Shown one piece after another: positions 8,447 through 17,563 of a stretch of DNA of 64,000 nucleotides. Under the pieces are notes generated by a model. That model was not told the DNA's origin. It did no database searches and saw only the letters and a program-made list of their open reading frames with translations. Positions within the stretch are counted from its first letter, which is position 1. The number at the start of each line of letters is the position of its first letter. The DNA lies in assembly GCA_041390145.1 (NCBI GenBank), contig JAWKQM010000005.1, forward strand, positions 1 to 64,000, in the 5' to 3' direction. This DNA is from Gemmatimonadales bacterium. Its GTDB lineage: Bacteria > Gemmatimonadota > Gemmatimonadetes > Gemmatimonadales > GWC2-71-9. A program made the translations under genes and the position numbers.

Positions 8447-9531
8447 GACCCCTCTCCCGCGCCAGGTGGGGCCACGTCGGGCAGCGGCTTGATCATGACC
8501 GCCATCCCGTCCTGCAGCCGCTCCTGGCCGCCGACGACCACCGTGTCACCGGCATCGACCCCGCTGCGCACTTCGGCAATCCCCGGCGCCCGAATTCCGA
8601 GCCCGATCTGGCGCCGCGACGCTTTTCCATCCCGCACGACGTATACGTAGTTGGCGCCCTGCAGCGGGACAATCGACTCTTCCGGAACCACAACCGCATC
8701 GGGGCGCACTTCGGCAGCGAGCCGCAAGTCGACGTACATCCCCGCCTGGAGGGTCCGCTTCGGGTTGGGCACCAGCGCCTTGACCGTGATGGTCCGACCC
8801 GGCAACCGCACCACCGGATCCACGAAGTCGACCACGCCCGTGAATTCCTGGCCGGGCAGCGCGGCGACGCGGAAGGTGACTTCCTGCCCGCGGCGGAGAC
8901 GTTCGGCATACCGCTCCGGTACCTGGAAGGCGGCGCGCTCCGGATTGACCGTCTGGAGCGAGACGAGCTGCGTCGAGGAGGTGACGTAGTCGCCGAGGCT
9001 CACCATCCGCTGCCCGGTGGCGCCGCCGAACGGGGCACGGATGGTGGTGCGGGCCAGCCGGATCTGCAGCAGGTCGAGCGCCGCCTGCGTGCTCCGAGCG
9101 GTGGCCTCGGCGCGTTCGAGGTCGGCCTGCGACGAGGCCTTTTCCGACATGAGCTGCCGGGTGCGGGTCAGCGCCTGCGCGGCGAGGTCGCGGTCGGCCT
9201 CGGCCCGGGCCACCTGCGCCTTCAGTTCCGCGTCGTCCACCTTGAAGAGGGGTGTGCCGGCGGCCACCTCGTCACCCTCGCGGAACAGAATGCCGACGAT
9301 ACGGCCGTCGACCTCGGGGCGAAGATTGATGGACTGAATCGCCTCGATCTCGCCGGTGGCGGCGATCGCATCGACGACCGTGTCGGTGTAGGCGACGGCG
9401 ACCTCCACCAGCGCGGCGGGGGGCCCGCCACCCTGGCCGCCGGGGCCGCCCTGGCCGCCGGCATTGGGGTCACCCTTGGAACAGGCCGCCGCGAAGAGGG
9501 CAAGGAGCAGGAGGGTCGGGGTACGGGTCAC
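8443..9531 (-). CDS. RND efflux periplasmic adaptor (membrane fusion protein)
   Basis: 362 residues with a lipobox (AAAC, Cys17), so probably anchored to the inner membrane by lipid. A Gly/Gln-rich linker follows (about 22-38). Then come the split lipoyl domain, an alpha-helical hairpin (about 105-175, with VARAEADRDLAAQALTRTR), a beta-barrel domain and a membrane-proximal domain. This is the AcrA/MexA architecture, bridging the pump encoded at 10832 and the channel at 9528. Start ATG overlaps the stop of the channel gene by 4 bp, and its own TGA overlaps the likely start of the HEWQH gene. The substrate is unknown. Confidence 0.93.
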   Translation of the reverse strand: MTRTPTLLLLALFAAACSKGDPNAGGQGGPGGQGGGPPAALVEVAVAYTDTVVDAIAATGEIEAIQSINLRPEVDGRIVGILFREGDEVAAGTPLFKVDDAELKAQVARAEADRDLAAQALTRTRQLMSEKASSQADLERAEATARSTQAALDLLQIRLARTTIRAPFGGATGQRMVSLGDYVTSSTQLVSLQTVNPERAAFQVPERYAERLRRGQEVTFRVAALPGQEFTGVVDFVDPVVRLPGRTITVKALVPNPKRTLQAGMYVDLRLAAEVRPDAVVVPEESIVPLQGANYVYVVRDGKASRRQIGLGIRAPGIAEVRSGVDAGDTVVVGGQERLQDGMAVMIKPLPDVAPPGAGEGS

Positions 9532-10835
9532 TGTGCGTTCTCACTGGGGAAGAGGCGCCGGCCGAGGATCACTTCGAGTCCGGCCAGCGCGAGCTTGGTG
9601 GCGTAGCGGGCCTGCACGAGCCCCGATTCGGCGTCGGCCAGGTCGACCTGGCCGTTCAGGAATTCGATGATGTCGACGGCGCCGGCGCGATACCGGGTTT
9701 CCTGCACCCGGTAGTTCTCCTCCGCCACGATGACCGCCTCCGCCGCGAGCTCGGCGGCGGCCGCCGCCGTCTCGTAGGCGCTGTAGCTCCGGGTCACATC
9801 CGCGAGGGCGCCGCGCTGCAGGTCGTCGCGGATGGCGATGGCGACCTCGTTGGCCGACTTCGCCTGCGCCAGGGCGATCTCGCGGACACCGTTGTTCCAG
9901 ATCGGGAGGGTGATGGTCAGCGACCCGGAGGTGCGGTCGGCGGCCGTCGGATAAAACTTGTCGTCGTAGGCGGCGATGCTCCCGGTGAGCGTCACCCAGG
10001 GGAGGTAGAACGCCTTGCGAGCGCGCACCGTGGCGGCGGTGGACCGGGCCCGTGCCTCGGCCACCCGGATCTGGGGACCCTGTGCGAGCGCGATCTGCAC
10101 CGCCTCCTCGAGGGAGATCGGGAGCGCGGGCGCGGCGGTGGTGTCCGACCCGGCGGCGTCGACCGCAACGGAGCGACCGACCCGTCGGCCCAGCTCCGCC
10201 CGCGCCACGTCGAGCCCAGCCGCCTCGCGGAGGAGATCGACCCGGGCCCGGGTGTACTCAAGGAGCACCTGCAGCGAGTCGGTTTGCACCGCCGCGCCGG
10301 ACAGGACCCGGGCCCGCGAAATGTCGAGCTGCGAGCGCGCCCGCTCGACCCGCCGCTGGGCGACGCCGACCAGCGCCTTGCGGGCCAGCACGTCGTAGAA
10401 GGTGGCCTCGGTCTGGGCCGCGGTCAGGAAGCCGGCGCCGGCCTCGTTGGCCACCGCCCCCTGCAGGTCCGCCGTGGCGCGCTGGTACTCGGCAATCTTG
10501 CGGCCACCGGTGAAGAGCTCGTACCGGGCATCGAGCCGCGCCGTCACGATGGTGCTCGAGAGGCTGTTGGTGCCGAAGTTGAACGACGGCGTGGTGGAGC
10601 CGGTGAAGTCGGCGGACGCCGTGAGCGACGGCAGCACGAACACCAGCATCGCCGCGCGGCGAACCCAGGCAGCCTCCCCGACGAAACCGGCCGCCTGCAC
10701 GTAATTCGGGTCGTATCGTGTGGCCTCGGCCAGCGCCTCGGCCAGGGTCACCTGCGGCATCGAATCCGACGGCGCCGCCTGCGGGACCGCCGCGGGCCCC
10801 ATCTGCAGCATCGCGAGGAGGGGGAGGAGCATCAT
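9528..10835 (-). CDS. TolC-family outer-membrane efflux channel
   Basis: 435 residues with two OEP repeats: paired long helices in each half (ATADLQGAVANEAGAGFLTA in the first and an AQAKSANEVAIAIRDDLQRG region in the second) separated by beta-strand segments, typical of TolC trimers. The N-terminus (LLPLLAMLQMGPAAVPQA) is a short signal-like hydrophobic stretch. It overlaps the RND pump gene upstream and the adaptor gene downstream by 4 bp each, so all three parts of one tripartite pump are translated from one message. Confidence 0.92.
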   Translation of the reverse strand: MMLLPLLAMLQMGPAAVPQAAPSDSMPQVTLAEALAEATRYDPNYVQAAGFVGEAAWVRRAAMLVFVLPSLTASADFTGSTTPSFNFGTNSLSSTIVTARLDARYELFTGGRKIAEYQRATADLQGAVANEAGAGFLTAAQTEATFYDVLARKALVGVAQRRVERARSQLDISRARVLSGAAVQTDSLQVLLEYTRARVDLLREAAGLDVARAELGRRVGRSVAVDAAGSDTTAAPALPISLEEAVQIALAQGPQIRVAEARARSTAATVRARKAFYLPWVTLTGSIAAYDDKFYPTAADRTSGSLTITLPIWNNGVREIALAQAKSANEVAIAIRDDLQRGALADVTRSYSAYETAAAAAELAAEAVIVAEENYRVQETRYRAGAVDIIEFLNGQVDLADAESGLVQARYATKLALAGLEVILGRRLFPSENAQ

Positions 10836-13800
10836 GCGATCCCCGCAGACGATTCCGCCACCGGGTGACGACGGGCACCCATCCGCTCGCGCACCGTTTC
10901 GAGCAGCACGTACACCACCGGCACGAGGTAGAGCGTCAGGAAGGTCGAGACGAACATGCCGCCGACGATCACGTAGCCCAGCGGCTGCCGGCTCTCCGAC
11001 CCCGCGGACAGGCCGAGCGCAATCGGCAGGGCGCCGAAGATGGTGGCGAAGGCGGTCATCAGGATCGGGCGGAGCCGGACGCGGCCCGCCTCGAGCGTCG
11101 CTTCGAGGAGACCCTTGCCCTGCTCGCGCAGCTGATTGGCGTATTCCACCAGCAGAATCGAGTTCTTCGACGCGAGACCGATGAGGAGGATCATGCCGAT
11201 CTGGCTGTACAGGTTGAGCGTGGCCCCGGTGAAGAAGAGGGTCACGAGCGCGCCGGTCACCGCGAGCGGCACCGCGAGGAGCACGGTGAAGGGGTGGACC
11301 AGCGACTCAAACTGAGCCGCCAGCACCATGTACACCACCAGGAGCGCCAGCAGGAAGGCGAAGTAGAGGGCGGTGCCGCTCTCGGCGAACTCCCGCAACT
11401 CGCCGCTGAGCGCGGTGGAGCTGCCGCGGGGAAGCAGTTCCGCGGCCACGGCGTTGAGGCTGTCGAGCGCCTCGCCAAGGGTGAAACCCGGGAGAGGATT
11501 GGCGCTGATGGTGAAGGACGGCACCCGGTTGTAGTGGAAGAGCCGCTGCGGGCCGACCCCTTCGTCCACCGTGGTGACCGCCGCCATGTTGATCAGCTGG
11601 CCCTGCCGGCCGCGCACGTACAGCGCCGTCATGTCCGACGGGGTGGCGCGATCCTCGGGGCTCATCTGGACCATCACGTCGTACAGCTTGTTGTCCCGGG
11701 TGAAGGTGCTGACCCGCCGGCCGCCGAGCATCGTCTCGAGCGTGGACCCAACGTCGGAGACGGAGACGCCGAGGTCCTCCGCGCGATCCCGGTCGTAGCG
11801 CACCGTCAGCTCGGGCTTGTTGACCTTCAGGTTGGACTGCACGTTGACCAGCCCCTTGATCTGGCTGGCCCGCGCCAGGAAGGCAGGCATGACGGCGGTG
11901 AGCGAATCGAAGTCGGGGTGCTGCACCACGAACTGCACCGGGCTCCCGAACCCGCCGATCGGCGAGGGAGAAAAGGCGTAGGCCTGCACGCCCGGAATCC
12001 CGAAGAGCTGCGGCATGATGCCGCCGACGACCTCCTGCGTGCTCCGCACCCGATCGCGCCAGTCCTTCATGTTCACGAAGAGGAACCCGCCGCTGACGTC
12101 GCCGCCGAAGCCGACGACGCTGAAGAAGGAGCGGATTTCCGGGACCCCGGCCATGACCGCCTCGACCTGCCGCTGGTACCCGTCGGTGTACTCAACCGTC
12201 GAGCCCTGGGGAGCCGTGACGGCGGCCATGAAGAAGCCGCGGTCCTCCGCCGGGATGAACTCGCGCTTGAGGGCGTGGAAGGTGACATACGCCACCAGCA
12301 GCGAGACGCCGGCGCCGCCGATGATCACGGCGCGGTGCCGGATGGCCCAGGCCAGCGTGGCGGCGTAGGTCACGGCCAGCCAGTTGAGCCCGCGCTCGAG
12401 GCTCTGGTAGACCATGCCGTGGCTCTTGGGCACCCGGAGGATCTTGGCGCAGAGCATCGGTGTCAGCGTCAGGGCCACGAAGCCCGAGATGACCACGGAG
12501 CCCGCCAGCGCCACGCCGAACTCGTTGAAGAGCCGACCCGTGGTGCCCTGCAGGAAGGCGAGCGGGGCGAAGACGGCCACCAGCGACACGGTCGTGGCGA
12601 TGACCGCGAAGCCGATTTCACTGGTGCCGCGCATGGCCGCGTTCTCGGGCGTCTCGCCGAGTTCCTCCTGGTGCCGGTAGGCGTTCTCCAGCACGATGAT
12701 GGCGTCGTCCACCACGAGCCCGATGGCCAGGATCAGCGCCAGCAGGGTGAAGGTGTTGATGGAGAAGCCGAGGAAGTACATCACCCCGAACGCGCCGATG
12801 ATGGACACTGGGATGGCCAGGCCGGGGATAATGGTGGCCCGGAGGTTCCGGAGGAAGAGGAAGATGATGATGACCACGAGCCCGAACGCCAGGAAGAGCG
12901 TGTCGATCGTCTCGCTGATGGAGCGCTTGACGTAGATCGACTGGTCGAAGGCGGTGCGAAGCTGCACGCCCGGCGGCAGCGCCTCCTCGATCTTGGGGAG
13001 CGCCGCGCGGATCGAGTCCGCCACGTCCACCATGTTGGCCTTCGACTGGCGGACGATGCCCACCGCCACCGCCGACGTCCCGTTGAACCGCAGCACGCTG
13101 CGCTCGTCGCGGGGGCCGAGCTCCACGCGGGCGAGGTCGCGGAGCCGGACCAGCTGGCCGCCCTGGTTGGCGACGACCAGGTCGGCAAACTCCTGCGGGG
13201 TCTTGAGCTCGCCGAGCGAGCGCACCGTGAATTCCCGGTTGTCCGACTCGATCCGGCCGGCGGGAATCTCGACGTTCCGGCTGCGGACGGCGCTCTCGAC
13301 GTCCTGCACGGTCAGGCCGCGCGCGGCGAGTTCCTTGGCGGACACCCAGATGCGCATGGAGATCCGCCGCTCGCCGGCGATGAACGAGTTGCCGACGCCG
13401 GGAATGGTCTGCAGCCGCTGCTTGACGATGCGGTCGCCGATGTCGGAGAGGTCGAGCAGCTTGTAGTTGGCGCCGGAGAGGGCGAGCCAGTAGAAGGGCT
13501 GCGCGTCCGCGTCCTGCTTGGCGATGACCGGCTCCAGCACCTCCCGCGGCAGCCGTCCGCGCACCCGGCTCACCTTGTCCCGGACGTCCTGCGCGGCGCT
13601 CTCGACGCTGCGGCCGAGGTTGAACTCCAGCGTGATGTTGCTGGACTGCTCGCCGCTGGTGCTGGTCAGGGTCCGGAGCCCTTCGACCGTGCTCAACTCC
13701 TCCTCGAGGATGTCGGTGACCGCCGATTCCATGACCCGCGGGTTGGCGCCGGGGAGGAAGGTGGAGACCGAGATGATCGGGGGGTCGATGTCGGGGTACT

Positions 13801-13906
13801 CGCGGACGCTGAGCCGGGTATAGCCGATGGCCCCGAAGAGCACGATGGCCAGGCTCATCATCGTCGCGAGGACGGGCCGCTTGACGGACGTATCTGAGAG
13901 AAACAT
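10832..13906 (-). CDS. RND multidrug efflux transporter, AcrB/MexB-like (HAE1)
   Basis: 1024 residues, full length for the family. The N-terminus MFLSDTSVKRPVLATMMSLA matches the start of HAE1 pumps. Two repeats of a TM helix, a large periplasmic loop and five or six TM helices can be followed. The TM4 proton-relay motif IGLVVDDAIIVLENAYR with the Asp pair is at about 400, and a second-half motif IGLASKNSILLVEYANQL lies near 920. It exports hydrophobic compounds driven by the proton gradient, together with the adaptor and channel encoded directly downstream. A palindrome 38-53 bp upstream of the start could be an operator. Substrate not predictable from sequence. Confidence 0.95.
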   Translation of the reverse strand: MFLSDTSVKRPVLATMMSLAIVLFGAIGYTRLSVREYPDIDPPIISVSTFLPGANPRVMESAVTDILEEELSTVEGLRTLTSTSGEQSSNITLEFNLGRSVESAAQDVRDKVSRVRGRLPREVLEPVIAKQDADAQPFYWLALSGANYKLLDLSDIGDRIVKQRLQTIPGVGNSFIAGERRISMRIWVSAKELAARGLTVQDVESAVRSRNVEIPAGRIESDNREFTVRSLGELKTPQEFADLVVANQGGQLVRLRDLARVELGPRDERSVLRFNGTSAVAVGIVRQSKANMVDVADSIRAALPKIEEALPPGVQLRTAFDQSIYVKRSISETIDTLFLAFGLVVIIIFLFLRNLRATIIPGLAIPVSIIGAFGVMYFLGFSINTFTLLALILAIGLVVDDAIIVLENAYRHQEELGETPENAAMRGTSEIGFAVIATTVSLVAVFAPLAFLQGTTGRLFNEFGVALAGSVVISGFVALTLTPMLCAKILRVPKSHGMVYQSLERGLNWLAVTYAATLAWAIRHRAVIIGGAGVSLLVAYVTFHALKREFIPAEDRGFFMAAVTAPQGSTVEYTDGYQRQVEAVMAGVPEIRSFFSVVGFGGDVSGGFLFVNMKDWRDRVRSTQEVVGGIMPQLFGIPGVQAYAFSPSPIGGFGSPVQFVVQHPDFDSLTAVMPAFLARASQIKGLVNVQSNLKVNKPELTVRYDRDRAEDLGVSVSDVGSTLETMLGGRRVSTFTRDNKLYDVMVQMSPEDRATPSDMTALYVRGRQGQLINMAAVTTVDEGVGPQRLFHYNRVPSFTISANPLPGFTLGEALDSLNAVAAELLPRGSSTALSGELREFAESGTALYFAFLLALLVVYMVLAAQFESLVHPFTVLLAVPLAVTGALVTLFFTGATLNLYSQIGMILLIGLASKNSILLVEYANQLREQGKGLLEATLEAGRVRLRPILMTAFATIFGALPIALGLSAGSESRQPLGYVIVGGMFVSTFLTLYLVPVVYVLLETVRERMGARRHPVAESSAGIA

Positions 13907-13943
13907 GGGACTAATTTCCTGAGCAGGCCTGGCGCGCTGAGTA

Positions 13944-13959
13944 TCCGGTGAACACCGGA
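13944..13959 (-). promoter_or_regulatory. Candidate operator upstream of the RND operon
   Basis: TCCGGTGAACACCGGA is a perfect inverted repeat with 7-bp arms and a 2-bp spacer, lying 38-53 bp upstream of the pump ATG. RND operons are commonly controlled by TetR or MarR repressors that bind such dyads, but no regulator gene is adjacent here. A terminator role is unlikely because no T-run follows. Confidence 0.35.
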
Positions 13960-14101
13960 CCCCGGCTCACGTGATGAAGATCCTTATACAGCTTGGAGTT
14001 ACGTAAAGTTCCTGCCACAAGGGCGGGGTCTAGGATATACGTACGAACGCGGGAAGGAAAGGATTCCGGCGAGGGCGGCACCTGGCTGCCGCCCGATGGG
14101 A

Positions 14102-14266
14102 TCAGCGAGCGGCCTTGCGGGCGAGCACCTGGTCGATGACCGGGCCGGCAAAGAGGGCGATCATGGCGTTGACCAGCACCCCGATGAGTGAGGAGACGAA
14201 CGCCAGGGCGACCAGGATCATGCCGGCCCCTACGCCGGCCAGCACCATTTCGACGAAATTGAACAT
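14102..14266 (-). CDS. Small hydrophobic membrane protein
   Basis: 54 residues from ATG 14266, preceded at good distance by a GAGGAG ribosome-binding site. Two hydrophobic helices (MVLAGVGAGMILVALAFVSS and VLVNAMIALFAGPVI) end in a basic tail (LARKAAR). No family recognised. The gene stands alone between the RND operon and a divergent secreted-protein gene. The strong ribosome-binding site and clean membrane topology make it more than a chance frame. Confidence 0.6.
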   Translation of the reverse strand: MFNFVEMVLAGVGAGMILVALAFVSSLIGVLVNAMIALFAGPVIDQVLARKAAR

Positions 14267-14379
14267 CTGACGCTCCTCGGGGTTAACATCCCTAGAATCA
14301 GCGCAGTAGCTTATACAGGTTGGGGGCCACCCGCAACCGGCGCCCTCCCATACATTTCCCCCGCAAATCAGAGGTTTCG

Positions 14380-15033
14380 ATGCGACGCATTCTTGCCCTG
14401 AGCGCACTCACCATGGCCCTGGCCGTCCCGGCCATGGCGCAAGACCACCAGGCGGATCCGGACAAGGCGGTCAAGGGGGGCGGTTCCCTGCCCACCGGCT
14501 GGATGGCACGCACCGACAAGGGTGCCGCCATGACCAACGTGAAGTTCGTGGACATGGCGCCCGGCTGGCACATCACCCTTGGGCCGGCAGCCATCTTCTA
14601 CCAGCCTACCGACACGACCAGCGGGAACGCGCACCTCGTGGCCCTGCTGCACATGACGCCGCCCAAGCCGATGCATCCGGAGTCGTACGGGATGTTTATT
14701 GGCGGGCAGGACCTGCAGGGACCGAACCAGGCCTACACCTACTTCCTCATCCGGGCCGACGGGAATTTCATGATCAAGCGGCGGATGGGCGACAAGACCA
14801 CCACCGTCGTGGGCTGGACGGCCAACTCCGCCGTGAACGCGGCGGACGCCGACGGCAATGCGACCAACGAGCTTTCCATCCTCATCAAGGGCGGCAAGGT
14901 CTCCTTCCTGGCCAATGGGAAGGAAGTCTATTCGGCCAACGCCGCTGACGTCGACACCAAGGGCGTCGTCGGAGTGCGGATCAACCACAACCTCAGCATC
15001 CACCTCGAGAAGCTGGAGGTCCACCGGATGTAG
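14380..15033 (+). CDS. Secreted protein, DUF1080-like beta-sandwich candidate
   Basis: 217 residues with a clear Sec signal peptide (MRRILALSALTMALAVPAMA, cleavage before QDHQ). The mature part is beta-rich with Trp/Tyr-containing strands (GWHITLGPAAIFYQP, YTYFLIRADGNFMIKRR) and a C-terminal pair GVVGVRINHNLSIHLEKLEV. This pattern resembles concanavalin-like 3-keto-disaccharide hydrolase/LamG domains, in which the last strands read GxVGxR; the match is by eye only. No catalytic residues can be assigned. Monocistronic. Confidence 0.65.
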   Translation: MRRILALSALTMALAVPAMAQDHQADPDKAVKGGGSLPTGWMARTDKGAAMTNVKFVDMAPGWHITLGPAAIFYQPTDTTSGNAHLVALLHMTPPKPMHPESYGMFIGGQDLQGPNQAYTYFLIRADGNFMIKRRMGDKTTTVVGWTANSAVNAADADGNATNELSILIKGGKVSFLANGKEVYSANAADVDTKGVVGVRINHNLSIHLEKLEVHRM

Positions 15034-15057
15034 CAGCGGTCAGGCGCGGCGGTCCAA

Positions 15058-16416
15058 TTAACCCCGGGCCGCCGCCCCGACCTCCCCCTCCGCCTCCCGC
15101 GCCACCTTGAGCAGCGCCTGCCGGGCCGCCCGGGTCGGCGAAGCGGCCAGCACGCCCACCACTTCCAGCCGCTGAGGGAGCGAAAACCCTCCCCGCGAAA
15201 GGAAGCCTCGCTTGCGTAGTGCCATCGTGCTCAGCGCCGCGGCCGATTCCGGGGCCTCGATCCGCGAGAGCGCCGTCAGCATCGCGCTCCAGGTGGCATG
15301 GTCCCGCTCGGCCTCGATGGCGGCCAGCAGCGGCATCGCGAGCGCCCCACCACCGCGCCGGCCAATGGCCCTTGCCGCATCCTGCCGCGTTTCCGGGCTC
15401 GCATGGGCCAGTCCCTCCCGCAGCGCCTCCGTCCCGTACTGCGCCGGGTAGCGCGCGAGCGCCTCGAGCGCCGCCCCGCGCAGGCGAGCCTCCGGTCGGG
15501 CAAGGAGGGCGCGCAGCGGAGGAAGCGCCTCGGGGACCATCTGCCGGCCGAGAACGTCCGCGGCGTGCCGGGCCTCATGCCACCGTGGGCTGCCCAGCAT
15601 CGGAAGCAAGAGCGGGACGGCGTCGGGCATCCGGGCCAGCGCGTCGAGCAGAAACCGATGCGGCTCCGGGGACTCTGTCTTCTGGATCGCCTCCAGCATC
15701 AGCTCCGCCGCGTCCCCGCCCCGCCACTGCAGGACTTCAGCGGCGCGGGCCTGCTCCTCCGGCGTCCGGATCGCGTACTCGATGATCCCGACGAGCAATG
15801 GGCGCGACAGCGCCCGCTTGGCCCGGATGGCCACGGTGCGCCGGTCCACTTCCGGGACCCGGCTGGTGAGCCGCACTAGCGCCTGCGCGGCATGGAGCGC
15901 GTCCATCCACGCGCCGCGCTCCCGGGCCGAGCCAAGCTCGTCGGTCAGCGCGGTTACCTCGGCCCCGAAGGCGGAGGGGGCACGGTCATCGTCCTCCGCA
16001 AAAACATCGGCGCCCATCAGGAAGAGCGGCGGCGGCGCGGCGGCGGGGCCGGCGGCGGGAGCCGGCGCCCGCGGAAGCGGGGCAATCTCGGTCACCATCT
16101 CATACGTCACCGCCGGATGCTCCGGGAGCGGCGCGTCGCCGCCCAGCGCGCGCGCGAGCGATTCCAGCAACTCGGCCGACGCCCCCGCCGCCACCGTGAG
16201 CACCTCGACCTGACGGCGCAGCAGGTGCGATCGAATGTTGGCGGTGTCGTATTCACCGGAGAGGAAGAGACCCGCCTCGATGGTGGCGGGGGCGGTGGCC
16301 ACCAGGGCGACTGCCTCCGCGAGCAGGGTGCCCGCCTCGGCGGACGCTTTGGGGCCGGCCCGGTAGGCGGCGATGAGGCGGCCGTAGGTGGTCGCAAAGG
16401 GAGAGAGCGGACTCAC
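15058..16416 (-). CDS. HEAT-repeat protein
   Basis: 452 residues, no signal peptide. An N-terminal helical region (1-95) is followed by an Ala/Pro linker (about 110-130). The C-terminal half (about 200-440) is built of HEAT/PBS-type helical pairs, for example LPPLRALLARPEARLRGAAL, ALARYPAQYGTEALREGLAH and TRQDAARAIGRRGG. These solenoids usually mediate protein-protein contacts. Its ATG overlaps the stop of the polyamine-binding protein gene by 4 bp, so it is the last gene of the pot operon in transcription order. Why a HEAT scaffold should accompany polyamine uptake is unclear; it may be only co-transcribed. Confidence 0.8.
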   Translation of the reverse strand: MSPLSPFATTYGRLIAAYRAGPKASAEAGTLLAEAVALVATAPATIEAGLFLSGEYDTANIRSHLLRRQVEVLTVAAGASAELLESLARALGGDAPLPEHPAVTYEMVTEIAPLPRAPAPAAGPAAAPPPLFLMGADVFAEDDDRAPSAFGAEVTALTDELGSARERGAWMDALHAAQALVRLTSRVPEVDRRTVAIRAKRALSRPLLVGIIEYAIRTPEEQARAAEVLQWRGGDAAELMLEAIQKTESPEPHRFLLDALARMPDAVPLLLPMLGSPRWHEARHAADVLGRQMVPEALPPLRALLARPEARLRGAALEALARYPAQYGTEALREGLAHASPETRQDAARAIGRRGGGALAMPLLAAIEAERDHATWSAMLTALSRIEAPESAAALSTMALRKRGFLSRGGFSLPQRLEVVGVLAASPTRAARQALLKVAREAEGEVGAAARG

Positions 16417-17495
16417 CCGGCCTTCACCTCGGTCCAGATCTGGTAATACAGCTGCGTGTCCTCGCCGAGGTCGCGGTAGAACTCGAGTCGCGTCAGTTCC
16501 TCGGCCGTTGGGTACGGCACGGGATCGGCCAGCAGGGCGGTTCCGGGGGCGTTCGCGGTGCCATAGCCCGTGACCGTGGCGTTGCGGGCGGCGACCTCCG
16601 GCCGGAGCATGTAGTCCAGAAACTGGAGCGCTTCACGCACGTTCGGCGCGTTGGAGGGAATGGCCATCGTGTCCATCCAGATGGAGCTCCCTTCCCGGGG
16701 CACGGCATAGCTGATCTCGGGTGACTCCGCCGCCGCCTGGGCGGCGTCGCCATTCCACATCTGGGCCACCCAGACATCCCCCGCCACAATCTGGCCCCGG
16801 ACCGGCGCGGAGATGTACGCCAGCAGATTTGGCCGGGCGGCCAGCGCATCCGTCTTGGCCTGCTGGAGTTGTCCCGGGTCAGTCGAATTGACCGAGTGGC
16901 CGCGGTAGCGCAGCATCGCGCCGAGCACCTCCCGCGCGTCGTCCATCATGGTCATCGTGCCGGCGTAGGCCGGGTCGAGGAACACCCCCCAGGAGTCGGG
17001 CGGGGTGGCGAGCTTGTCGCGCCGCCATGCGATTCCTGAAGTCCCCCACTCGTAGGGCACGGCAAAGTCGGGATGCGGATTGGCCGACGGTGCCTGGAAC
17101 ATCGGCGCAATGTTGTCGCGGTTGGCCAGCGCCCCGTCCGGGATCTGCAGCAGCAGCCCGGCCTCCACCAGCGAGGGGAGGAGGTAGCTGGTGGGGAAGA
17201 GGATGTCGTACCCCTGCGCGCCGGCGAAGAGCTTGGCGAGCATCTCGGCGTTGCTCTCGTAGGTGTCCACCGTCACGCGGATTCCCGTTTCCCGCTCAAA
17301 ATCGGGCACCGTCTCGGGGGCGATGTAGTCGGACCACATATAAACGTTGAGACGCGGGCGCCGATCGCAGGCGGCCACCCAGGGCGCGAGCCCGACCGCC
17401 GCCCCCGCCGCCGCGGTCGCGCGCACGAAGTCCCGGCGCGACAGGGCGGGCGCGGTGCGGTCAGACGGCGGGCTGTCGGAGGGTGCTGGCGGCAT
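16413..17495 (-). CDS. potD: Spermidine/putrescine-binding protein, PotD-like
   Basis: 360 residues. A twin-arginine motif (SRRDFVRA) is followed by a hydrophobic stretch and AAC, suggesting Tat export and perhaps lipidation. The mature protein opens with LNVYMWSDYIAPETVPDFE, the signature of PotD/PotF family binding proteins, and continues through YDILFPTSYLL and VPYEWGTSGIAW. It captures polyamines in the periplasm for the PotABC transporter encoded immediately upstream (68-bp gap to potC). Length is normal. The exact ligand (spermidine or putrescine) is not resolvable by eye. Confidence 0.9.
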   Translation of the reverse strand: MPPAPSDSPPSDRTAPALSRRDFVRATAAAGAAVGLAPWVAACDRRPRLNVYMWSDYIAPETVPDFERETGIRVTVDTYESNAEMLAKLFAGAQGYDILFPTSYLLPSLVEAGLLLQIPDGALANRDNIAPMFQAPSANPHPDFAVPYEWGTSGIAWRRDKLATPPDSWGVFLDPAYAGTMTMMDDAREVLGAMLRYRGHSVNSTDPGQLQQAKTDALAARPNLLAYISAPVRGQIVAGDVWVAQMWNGDAAQAAAESPEISYAVPREGSSIWMDTMAIPSNAPNVREALQFLDYMLRPEVAARNATVTGYGTANAPGTALLADPVPYPTAEELTRLEFYRDLGEDTQLYYQIWTEVKAG

Positions 17496-17563
17496 CGTCG
17501 TGGGGGCCGTGGGGAAGTGGGGGACCGCCCTAAGCTACACGCCGAACGCCGGGTCCGCGAACC

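Noticed and set aside
10718..13897. Very long plus-strand open frame opposite the RND transporter and channel genes
   Set aside because: It is the antisense shadow of a high-GC coding region: His/Arg/Glu/Asp-rich, no domain, no ribosome-binding site, and fully covered by convincing minus-strand genes.
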